IMG/VR virus record: IMGVR_UViG_3300033388_007409
Coordinates: 1 to 46,450 of that record
Length of the DNA: 46,450 nt
Source of the DNA: a virus
Reading direction: 5' to 3' (one strand)
Each line of letters opens with the position of its first letter. Within the stretch, counting starts at the first letter, position 1. Below, piece by piece: positions 41,325 through 46,450 of the stretch. A model generated the notes under the pieces. The model was given only the letters and a program-made list of their open reading frames with translations. It was not told the origin of the DNA and ran no database searches. The position numbers were made by a program, and so were the translations under genes.

Positions 41325-41386
41325 CATAACCGAGCGCGTTCATTTTACCACGATAAAGCTGTGGAAAACGACTCAGTTGTTATAAG
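41325..41386. repeat. attC-like site 10
   Basis: CATAACC ... GTTATAAGG; arms CGTTCATTTTACCAC and GTGGAAAACGACT pair with an extra T and one more bulge. Followed by CCCCGCCGTTA as at sites 2 and 6. Confidence 0.7.
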
Positions 41387-41404
41387 GTGGATTTTACCCC
41401 GCCG

Positions 41405-41632
41405 TTATTTGCTCAGTAACTCATCTATTGATAAACCAGCAATTCTAGTGATTTCAAATTTTTCACCGCACTCAGGGCACTTGCGAATAATAGAAATATT
41501 CTCAGCATCCACATTAGTTCCAATGTCAAATTTTATCATCTCTTCGGCTGTTGGTATTACCCTATTAGGGTTTTCACAGTGGTAACATTTTACTATTAGC
41601 CAACTTCGCCACATAGCTCTAAGTTTTTTCAT
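41405..41632 (-). CDS. Cassette zinc-ribbon protein
   Basis: 75 aa. CYHC at 16-19 and CPEC near residue 52 give a four-Cys zinc ribbon. TAA stop lies in a TAACGGCGGGG box. Start overlaps the upstream ORF by 4 bp. Possible nucleic-acid binding protein. Confidence 0.6.
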   Translation of the reverse strand: MKKLRAMWRSWLIVKCYHCENPNRVIPTAEEMIKFDIGTNVDAENISIIRKCPECGEKFEITRIAGLSIDELLSK

Positions 41633-41799
41633 AGTCTAGAAATTCTATCTTTAAACTCCTCGAAATCTTCATCTAAATCGTCATTTGTTTCAGTTTCATT
41701 AAAATGACATTTAAATTGATACCAATTTTCTTCTGTAAATCCTAGCATCTTATCTAAAATTGCTCGTTCTTTTTTGGTAACTTCTATTAATTTTACCAT
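41629..41799 (-). CDS. Small cassette protein, acidic
   Basis: 56 aa from ATG 41799 with SD AAAAGGAT, the cassette-type leader. Glu/Asp-rich C-terminus (TETNDDLDEDFEEFKDRI). Upstream partner of the zinc-ribbon ORF. Confidence 0.55.
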   Translation of the reverse strand: MVKLIEVTKKERAILDKMLGFTEENWYQFKCHFNETETNDDLDEDFEEFKDRISRL

Positions 41800-41826
41800 T
41801 TTCTATCCTTTTTAAAGTTTACAAGC

Positions 41827-41889
41827 CATAACCAGCTTGTTCATTTGACTGCTCTTGTTCCTCGTTTGCAAACGACAAGAGCGTTATTT
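41827..41889. repeat. attC-like site 11
   Basis: CATAACC ... GTTATTTAA; arms CTTGTTCATTTG and CAAACGACAAG with an extra T, and CTCTTG/CAAGAG further pairing. TAA stop of ORF 41884 lies inside its box. Confidence 0.75.
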
Positions 41890-42033
41890 AAAATCTGTGA
41901 ATACCTTTTTAATGTCTTCTACATCTACAGCTTTGTTAAAATTATCAACCTCATACGATTTTTTAATCAAAGCATTATATAGTCTTTTCATCTTCCCATT
42001 TTTTAATACTTTTTCCGAAGCCTTTTCTATCAT
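41884..42033 (-). CDS. Small cassette protein, basic
   Basis: 49 aa if ATG 42033 is used; an upstream ATG (42066) overlaps the preceding ORF and would add 11 residues. Basic helical N-terminus (EKASEKVLKNGKMKRLYNAL). Stop is in site 11. Confidence 0.5.
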   Translation of the reverse strand: MIEKASEKVLKNGKMKRLYNALIKKSYEVDNFNKAVDVEDIKKVFTDFK

Positions 42034-42037
42034 CCTT

Positions 42038-42202
42038 CTACTCTTGTAATTCGCCCGTGTCCACATCTATTCCACCTTGTGTCAATAATTCATTAACTTT
42101 AAACATCAGATAACCAACACACTCTGCATTGGTCATTTCCATACCACTGTATTTCTCCAACAATTCTCCCAAATCGTCGTAAAAACTATCACCTAATACC
42201 AT
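42038..42202 (-). CDS. Small cassette protein
   Basis: 54 aa, SD GGAGAG, starts 20 bp after site 12. Helical (YDDLGELLEKYSGMEMTNAE). Not recognised. Its C-terminal end is read just before the partner ORF 41884-42033. Confidence 0.5.
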   Translation of the reverse strand: MVLGDSFYDDLGELLEKYSGMEMTNAECVGYLMFKVNELLTQGGIDVDTGELQE

Positions 42203-42221
42203 TTTCTACTCTCCTTAAAGC

Positions 42222-42270
42222 CATAACCAATATGTTGTCGCGACTTTAGCGCAACACATCGGTGTTAAGA
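42222..42270. repeat. attC-like site 12 (first in array)
   Basis: CATAACC ... GTTAAG, short (49 bp), arms ATGTTGTCGC and GCGCAACACAT with one shifted base. A GTGCA/TGCAC hairpin (42273-42287) follows on the right. Weaker than others but in place between ORFs. Confidence 0.6.
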
Positions 42271-42291
42271 ATGTGCATATTTTGCACTTTG

Positions 42292-42603
42292 CTATTCAAA
42301 AGCAACATCCCCAATAATCCCAAACGTCCCACACTGAACAGCAATAAAAGCCTCTAAATCTTTCATTATCTCAGTAGTATCTCCAAAATTATGAAACAGC
42401 GTACACTCTTGAATCATCTTAACCGCAAGTTTCCGAACGGTGCAACTGTTTTGATTACAGCAATTCCCACAACACTTATACTCGATATCGTGTGTGGTTC
42501 TCCGTTTCTCCTCTATCGCTTTGAGGAGAACATTGTTTGGATTAACTCCAATAGATTCCAACTCATCAGCCAACGATATTAATTTTTTATTATCGGCTTC
42601 CAT
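42292..42603 (-). CDS. Cys-rich protein at head of array
   Basis: 103 aa. CCGNCCNQNSC plus later Cys suggests a metal or Fe-S site. Stop 22 bp from site 12. Start overlaps the previous stop (TAATG). Composition close to the accessory proteins of 3-8 kb. Confidence 0.55.
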   Translation of the reverse strand: MEADNKKLISLADELESIGVNPNNVLLKAIEEKRRTTHDIEYKCCGNCCNQNSCTVRKLAVKMIQECTLFHNFGDTTEIMKDLEAFIAVQCGTFGIIGDVAFE

Positions 42604-42770
42604 TATCTATCCTCATTGCTTTGGTTGTACATCTCAACAAGCTCATCAGTTGTTTTTCTCTCCAACCTAAAAGGAGGTATGCCGGTACGAATAGTAAGAA
42701 TAAAACAGAGTTGAACCCTCTGCACTCTTATCTTCTGGAGAAGTCCAGAATCTTCTTTTGAAATATTCAC
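42603..42770 (-). CDS. First small gene of leftward operon (GTG start)
   Basis: 55 aa; GTG start preceded by GGGG. Basic-hydrophobic middle (VQRVQLCFILTIRTGIPPF) and an acidic end. Its TAATG overlap with the next start supports translation. Its size and place downstream of the divergent promoter fit an early regulator, but no motif is recognised. Confidence 0.5.
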   Translation of the reverse strand: MNISKEDSGLLQKIRVQRVQLCFILTIRTGIPPFRLERKTTDELVEMYNQSNEDR

Positions 42771-42814
42771 TTACACCCCATTATCTACTAAAAGTCTTAA
42801 TTACACTTTTTATA

Positions 42815-42843
42815 AATCTACATATAAATTTTTAATAATGCAA
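42815..42843 (-). promoter_or_regulatory. Candidate leftward early promoter
   Basis: -35 TTGCAT and -10 TAGATT with 17-bp spacing, reading toward GTG 42770. Match only; region is AT-rich so chance hits are likely. Confidence 0.35.
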
Positions 42844-42939
42844 TAAAAAATGGTTAGTTTCTAAAAAAATGGGTTATATTCATAATTGTCGATGGTTGGT
42901 ATTAGATCCCTTTAGACATTAAAAAGCTTTTATATTAAA

Positions 42940-43054
42940 CTCACATTTGAGAGAAATAGGTTGAGTCCTGTTTTATTAAGCTTTAACAGTTCTTGACGAT
43001 CTAACTATCTATCTCTTTGAGAGCCCTTGACATTGAATTGTTAAGGGCTTTTTT
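42940..43054 (+). ncRNA. Candidate short leader RNA before HTH gene
   Basis: A TATATT box at 42931-42936 would start a transcript near 42943 that meets a very strong terminator at 43022-43054, making about 110 nt. A CTGTT/AACAG hairpin (42968-42989) lies within. Could be a regulatory RNA or attenuator controlling the HTH/replication genes. The -35 is poor. Confidence 0.35.
43022..43054 (+). terminator. Strong terminator/attenuator
   Basis: Stem AGCCCTTGACA with TGTTAAGGGCT (11 bp, one G-T), 6-nt loop, then six T. It lies 20 bp upstream of the HTH gene, so downstream genes need read-through or antitermination. Confidence 0.8.
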
Positions 43055-43073
43055 GCGTTTGGAGGTGGAACTA

Positions 43074-43328
43074 TTGGACAGTTTAAGAAAGTTGGAATCT
43101 GATTGGCTCAAAAAAGCCATTAGGGATAGCGGCAGTAACTACACAGAACTATCCCAAAAAACAGGGATAAACATTGACCGAATAAAGCGTGTTAGAGACG
43201 GGTACTCAAAGTTTACTCCAGCAGGTATAAAAAAGGCTGCAGAAGCTTTAGGGTGTAAGCCCCCAAAATATAAAAGTACTGGAGTAGCGATTAAATGTAA
43301 TAGTTCTGGCAGGAGTAGATATCAATAA
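43074..43328 (+). CDS. Small HTH regulator, Cro-like
   Basis: 84 aa from TTG 43074, chosen because GGAGG lies eight bases upstream and the longer frame would run through the terminator. SNYTELSQKTGINIDRIKRV is a HTH; the remainder is basic. Adjacent to replication genes, so likely regulates the early rightward operon. Confidence 0.65.
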   Translation: MDSLRKLESDWLKKAIRDSGSNYTELSQKTGINIDRIKRVRDGYSKFTPAGIKKAAEALGCKPPKYKSTGVAIKCNSSGRSRYQ

Positions 43329-43350
43329 ACAACAAATATTCCCAACGATA

Positions 43351-43458
43351 ATGGTTGCATTAAGTCTTTTATCTGCTCTTGGTTACATAGGAGAAGATAC
43401 AAGGAAAGTTATCTATTGGATAGCAGCTGCTATTTTAACGGCTTCAGTTACTTATTAA
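43351..43458 (+). CDS. Small membrane protein
   Basis: 35 aa from ATG 43351, but the frame is open further upstream and the text DINKQQIFPTI before it looks protein-like; a GGAG at 43312 suggests a non-canonical earlier start (near 43321). The segment IYWIAAAILTASVTY is hydrophobic. Similar short proteins occur beside phage replication genes. Start unresolved. Confidence 0.4.
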   Translation: MVALSLLSALGYIGEDTRKVIYWIAAAILTASVTY

Positions 43459-43475
43459 ATACTCAGGAGGCTACA

Positions 43476-44363
43476 TTGAGCTTTGAAAATAGAAAATTTG
43501 TAAACACCACTCTTAAAAATATACCGCTTAAAAAAGGTATTAAGCTTGCTACTGTAAAATCAATATTGCTTTATATGGCTTGCTACACCAACAACGAAGA
43601 GTTCTTTCTCGCAGGAGCTAGAATTATAGATGAAACAGGGCTGAATAAAGACACTGTTTATAAAACTGTTAAATGGATTAGAGAAATAGGGTTGATTAAA
43701 GACACTGGAAAACGAGCTGGTGGAAATGGACAGATAGTTATTTATAAATTTACTCAGCAAATAAATCTATCTAAAACTGCAATTAGTGAAATGTCAGATA
43801 ACCCAAAATTATCTTACCTATCTGAAAACTCAGATAGCAACCTATCCGAAAACTCAGATAGCAACCTATCCGAAAACTCAGAGACTAAAGGTAAACCTAA
43901 ACATAACAAAATAACCTCCTGTTGGGATAAACCTATAAAATCGCCTCCAATCATCCAGGAAGAACCAACAAAAAAAGTGGAGGGGGAGGAGGGTTTTCTT
44001 TTGATTAAATCAATTTTAAAAAGCTGTAGGAAATTTGAAAAAATGCAGTTGCTTGGAAATAAACACTCTATCCACTCCATCAACTGCTATCACCTCCAAT
44101 TGAAACAGGAGATGGCAAGAGGTGTAAACGTAACAATAGCCGCGTTTCTCAGTAGGCTTGATGGCGGAGATGAGTGGACTGGTAAACCTCCGTTTGTTTT
44201 AGAACCTGTTAAATCCAAACTACAACATCAGGCTTCACAAATGTACATAAATCTATTATCAGAATTAAAAACTGAAGAAGAGAAACAAGAGGAACAATCA
44301 ATAGTTGATAATACATTTGGTGATATTGGCGAGAAATTTAAAGAGCAGATGGCAAGCTGGTAG
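43476..44363 (+). CDS. Replication initiator-like protein with iterons in gene
   Basis: 295 aa from TTG 43476 (AGGAGG five bases upstream). N-terminal winged helix (AGARIIDETGLNKDTVYKTV, EIGLIKDTGKRAGGNGQIVI), the usual fold of phage replication initiators such as O. Middle linker holds three LSENSDSN copies encoded by the DNA repeat at 43818. The C-terminal part is helical with LLIKSILKSCRKFEKM and SILPHINCYHLQLK-type text. No ATPase motif. Confidence 0.65.
   Translation: MSFENRKFVNTTLKNIPLKKGIKLATVKSILLYMACYTNNEEFFLAGARIIDETGLNKDTVYKTVKWIREIGLIKDTGKRAGGNGQIVIYKFTQQINLSKTAISEMSDNPKLSYLSENSDSNLSENSDSNLSENSETKGKPKHNKITSCWDKPIKSPPIIQEEPTKKVEGEEGFLLIKSILKSCRKFEKMQLLGNKHSIHSINCYHLQLKQEMARGVNVTIAAFLSRLDGGDEWTGKPPFVLEPVKSKLQHQASQMYINLLSELKTEEEKQEEQSIVDNTFGDIGEKFKEQMASW
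43818..43883 (+). repeat. Three 24-bp iterons, hairpin type (putative origin)
   Basis: Copies start at 43818, 43842 and 43866. Each contains CTATC(T/C)GA-AAAC-TCAGATAG, itself an 8-bp inverted repeat (the third is partial), so each can fold. In lambda the origin iterons also lie inside gene O. Half sites (TCAGATAA) occur just upstream. Confidence 0.7.
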
Positions 44364-44367
44364 TAAT

Positions 44368-44721
44368 ATGATCAAAAGTGATTTTATAAAGCTCTATGAG
44401 TTGTTTTTAAAAAAGGTTGTGAACAACGTTCTTGTTTCCGATAAGGTTAAAAATGAACTATATAGTTTGTATTATTACTTGGATGAACAAGACTTTAAAC
44501 TGATATTTAATGAGTTTTATAAACAATTCTACTTAAAACTATTACCTCCAAAAATAGAGCCATCACCTGAAGAGTGGGGAAAAGTTGCATTCTCTCTATT
44601 CTTAGACAAAGCATCAAAAAAAGGATACATTAGAAAAGTAATAGACCCAATAGAGCGCGCAGAGGTTGGAGAAATGGCAAGGGAGATGTCAGAATGGTTA
44701 TCTGTCGATAATGATAAATAA
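44368..44721 (+). CDS. Replication-region protein, unknown
   Basis: 117 aa from ATG 44368, four bases after the initiator stop. Helical, basic/acidic (IKLYELFLKKVVNNVLVSDK). By position a helicase loader or accessory to the initiator; no motif supports this. Confidence 0.45.
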   Translation: MIKSDFIKLYELFLKKVVNNVLVSDKVKNELYSLYYYLDEQDFKLIFNEFYKQFYLKLLPPKIEPSPEEWGKVAFSLFLDKASKKGYIRKVIDPIERAEVGEMAREMSEWLSVDNDK

Positions 44722-44740
44722 ATTAATAAAAATAAATAAG

Positions 44741-44768
44741 TTGTGCAAACTTAAATGAATCATATTAT
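44741..44768 (+). promoter_or_regulatory. Candidate promoter for structured RNA
   Basis: TTGTGC (44741) and TATTAT (44763-44768), 16-bp spacing. Points into the hairpin 44779-44799 and the RNA candidate. Confidence 0.35.
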
Positions 44769-44778
44769 ATTAAACCTG

Positions 44779-44799
44779 TTCACGAATAGCTATCGTGAA
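44779..44799. repeat. Inverted repeat, operator or hairpin
   Basis: TTCACGA-ATAGCTA-TCGTGAA: 7-bp perfect arms around a near-palindromic centre, 10 bp past the -10 box. Suits a dimeric repressor or an RNA hairpin. Confidence 0.55.
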
Positions 44800-44829
44800 T
44801 TATTTAAACAAAAGATCATAAAAATTCTC

Positions 44830-44915
44830 AAGGCCCTTTCTGTTTTGTTGAATGTTTGCACGATTATGATCCGTGCTAGGAGTAGCCTCCAACATTCTTA
44901 AACTTAGAGGGCCTT
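44830..44915 (+). ncRNA. Structured RNA candidate, multi-branch
   Basis: Four helices by eye: AAGGCCCT/AGGGCCTT closing (44830-37 with 44908-15), GAATGTT/AACATTC (44850-56 with 44891-97), GCACG/CGTGC (44858-62 with 44872-76) and GGAG/CTCC (44879-82 with 44887-90). No ORF covers it. It lies 23 bp upstream of ATG 44938, so it is a leader, riboswitch-like element or phage small RNA. Confidence 0.55.
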
Positions 44916-44937
44916 ATCTCGTTTTAGGTGGTATGTT

Positions 44938-45309
44938 ATGAAGATTAATAATTACTTTCAAACAGCTATTAAAAATCTTGAAGAGTTAGCCCAAAAAGTA
45001 GGTGGAACTCACGGTGACAAGCTTCTAGGTTGTGTTGATCTTGTGAAGTGTGGATGTAAGTATGATCTTGGATTAAAAACAGAAGATACTTCAGCGGATA
45101 CTGAACAGCTATATTTCAAAGTATATCAAGATAAAGATTCTATCGAATGGGGTTTCTATTTTTTGCATCCAAGCGAAATACAAGAGCAATCCAAACTTAA
45201 TAAAATAAACTGCGATGAAAATGACAGCTGCAAAATGCCCGTTTTTGAACCTGTTTATATATCAAAAGAAGCGGCAGAACTTCACAATGCGTATTTTGAA
45301 GGATATTAA
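44938..45309 (+). CDS. Hypothetical protein
   Basis: 123 aa. N-terminal LEELAQKVGGTHGDKLLGCV with several Cys (CVDLVKCGCKYDLG), C-terminal acidic with YISKEAAELHNAYFEGY. SD AGGTGG. Downstream of the structured RNA. Function unknown. Confidence 0.55.
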   Translation: MKINNYFQTAIKNLEELAQKVGGTHGDKLLGCVDLVKCGCKYDLGLKTEDTSADTEQLYFKVYQDKDSIEWGFYFLHPSEIQEQSKLNKINCDENDSCKMPVFEPVYISKEAAELHNAYFEGY

Positions 45310-45312
45310 AAT

Positions 45313-45561
45313 ATGGCTATTAAAAAAGATAAAGATGTTTCACGTGGAACATTAAAACCAAATGAAACTCTCACCTGTTTCCACTGCGGAGATCAAGCAA
45401 AATATCTAAAAACAAAAGTGGTAGAGGGGTTCTTTGATATGAGAGCGGAGAACTGGAGAACTTCAAAACCAATTGAAATATTCCTCTGTAAATGCAAAAA
45501 ACGTTCGTGGATTCCTGCCGGTTTAATAAGGACAAAAACACCACCACATAAAGCATCATAA
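45313..45561 (+). CDS. Small zinc-ribbon protein
   Basis: 82 aa. CFHCGDQ and CKCKKRSW near the C-terminus form a CxxC...CxC zinc site, with basic flanks. Four bases after the previous stop, same operon. Confidence 0.55.
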   Translation: MAIKKDKDVSRGTLKPNETLTCFHCGDQAKYLKTKVVEGFFDMRAENWRTSKPIEIFLCKCKKRSWIPAGLIRTKTPPHKAS

Positions 45562-45569
45562 ACCTTTTG

Positions 45570-45598
45570 TTGAATATGTTTGATAATTTGCTTATATT
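45570..45598 (+). promoter_or_regulatory. Candidate late promoter
   Basis: TTGAAT (45570) and TATATT (45593), 17-bp spacing, 25 bp before ATG 45623 (SD AGGAGG). On a circular map it would also feed the terminase genes. Confidence 0.5.
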
Positions 45599-45622
45599 AA
45601 ATGTAATCAACAGGAGGTTATT

Positions 45623-46369
45623 ATGATGTCAGTTGAGACAGATAATATAAACAAGTTAGAGCTTCAGCTTGGGAAGTTTACCAAGACTGCCGTACCATTC
45701 GCCACCAAGAACACGTTGAACGTCACAGCATTTAAAACCGCAGCAGTTGCCAAAGACATTATACAAGAGAAGATGGTAATTCGTAATAGATTTACTCTAT
45801 CATCAGTTAGAGTTGATATGGCAAGATCTAACAACATCAATCGTATGCAGTCCACGGTCGGCTCTATCGCAGACTATATGGAAGATCAGGAGTTTGGAGG
45901 GCAGAAGGTTAAGAAAGGCTCTGAAGGTATACCCATTGCAACATCTTATGCATCAGGCGAGGGATCAGGCGACAAGGGCACAGGCACATCACCACGTAAG
46001 AAGTTAGCAACACCACGCAACAGGATGAATCGCATCAAATTACTATCAAAGAGAATAAAAGCTAAGAATGATAATCAAGAGCTTATTATCAAGGTGTTCA
46101 ATGCTGTAAAGACTGGGAAGCGTGAAATATACCACAAGTTTCAAAAATCTAAGGGAATATTCAGAGTTGTTGGTGGATCAAAGAAGAGTAGTAAGTGGTG
46201 GCCAAAGGGTGCAAAGCTAAAGATGATACAAGATCTATCAAACGATAGTGTGACCATCCCCAAGACTGCGTGGCTGAAGCCCGCAGTGGACAAGGTAGCA
46301 CCAACAATGCAAGAGATACACAACAAGTCGCTACAGTTCCAAGTGGATCGACTCAACCTCTTCAAATAA
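45623..46369 (+). CDS. Putative virion/tail-completion-like protein of foreign codon usage
   Basis: 248 aa, preceding terminase on the circular map. Basic, with NTLNVTAFKTAAVAKDIIQE, RVDMARSNNINRMQSTVGSI and YMEDQEFGGQKV, a pattern seen in phage head-tail or minor tail proteins (HK97 gp10-like in style). Lys is mainly AAG here, while genes elsewhere in the window favour AAA, which suggests recent transfer from another phage. Identity uncertain. Confidence 0.4.
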   Translation: MMSVETDNINKLELQLGKFTKTAVPFATKNTLNVTAFKTAAVAKDIIQEKMVIRNRFTLSSVRVDMARSNNINRMQSTVGSIADYMEDQEFGGQKVKKGSEGIPIATSYASGEGSGDKGTGTSPRKKLATPRNRMNRIKLLSKRIKAKNDNQELIIKVFNAVKTGKREIYHKFQKSKGIFRVVGGSKKSSKWWPKGAKLKMIQDLSNDSVTIPKTAWLKPAVDKVAPTMQEIHNKSLQFQVDRLNLFK

Positions 46370-46435
46370 GCCATTCAATAGCGGCTTTCCGACCTCAGAA
46401 AAAAAGGTACTGTGGGGATGGGGGTGCCCTATGCC
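46370..46435 (+). other. GC-rich stretch upstream of terminase, possible cos
   Basis: Contains GTGGGGATGGGGGTGCCC, unlike the AT-rich rest; read with the window start it continues into GATCGGGCCGCACAC. The place just before terminase is where cos lies in lambda-type phages. No nick site can be fixed from sequence. Confidence 0.3.
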
Positions 46436-46450
46436 GTTTTGATTCCGTCG
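46436..46450. repeat. Terminal direct repeat, right copy
   Basis: Identical to bases 1-15; see the left copy. Supports a circular reading of the genome. Confidence 0.8.

Noticed and set aside
31651-42270. Hairpins between cassette ORFs read as rho-independent terminators or REP elements
   Set aside because: They lack U-runs, share fixed outer and inner boxes with variable centres, and carry a single extra base in a constant position; attC fits better. Still to be tested with a model.
31651-42270. CRISPR array
   Set aside because: Units are separated by protein-coding genes of unequal length, and the repeats are hairpins with divergent centres rather than identical repeats with short spacers.
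43416-43475. Upstream ATG start of the replication initiator
   Set aside because: AGGAGG five bases before TTG 43476 is a much better start, and the upstream part overlaps the small membrane ORF.

Overview
This window looks like a complete or nearly complete genome of a temperate tailed phage (myovirus type) of an AT-rich Gram-negative host. The first 15 bases are repeated as the last 15 bases. The gene ending at 46369 would run straight on into the terminase genes at 81 if the map were closed, so the sequence reads as a circular or circularly assembled genome opened just upstream of terminase (about 46.4 kb unit length). The host genus cannot be told from sequence alone. An M15-type endolysin and a class-3-lipase-like lysis gene fit a Gram-negative host.

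Layout. (1) 81-2958, rightward: terminase small-like and large (GpA family) subunits. (2) 2955-8596, leftward: a block of about 17 small accessory genes inserted between terminase and gpW. It runs against the head genes and ends in a terminator next to terminase. (3) 8748-14985, rightward: lambda-type head module (gpW, portal, two extra paralogous beta-rich proteins, S49 protease with an internal scaffold start, gpD-like decoration protein, gpE-like capsid protein). (4) 15061-27637: connector genes and a Mu-type contractile tail (sheath, tube, frameshifted chaperones, tape measure, gpN/gpP/gp45/GP46/gp47/gp48). (5) 27649-31585: beta-helix tail fibre, then a lysis cassette (membrane protein, lipase-like protein, M15 endolysin). 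(6) 31.6-42.8 kb, leftward: about 27 mostly small unknown genes plus the integrase, a DNA methyltransferase and an ASCH protein. (7) 43.0-46.4 kb, rightward: HTH regulator, replication initiator with iterons inside the gene, a structured RNA candidate, small genes, and one gene with foreign codon usage.

The most unusual feature is region 6. Its gene groups are separated by twelve imperfect hairpins of about 47-65 bp (31651, 32029, 32741, 33434, 33749, 34045, 34965, 35334, 40897, 41325, 41827, 42222). They share outer boxes CATAAC...GTTATA, inner inverted boxes such as GTTGGTG/CACCAAC, one extra unpaired base in a constant position, and variable central loops. These are the hallmarks of integron attC sites. 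Several ORF stop codons lie inside the terminal TAAC box, and several leaders just after a site are nearly identical. I read it as a phage-borne integron cassette array without an IntI (the only recombinase is a phage-type tyrosine integrase). The two sites that flank the integrase/methyltransferase core are nearly identical. The extra base lies on the arm opposite to the one expected from ORF direction, which makes the array unusual even if it is an integron array.

Other points: an FtsK-gamma-like domain in the small terminase, a tail-tube gene broken by a frameshift, a baseplate GP46 protein fused to an interrupted Ig-like domain, a perfect 18-bp inverted repeat in the accessory block, and a four-helix RNA candidate at 44830-44915. 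All calls come from reading sequence; no database search or folding program was run.
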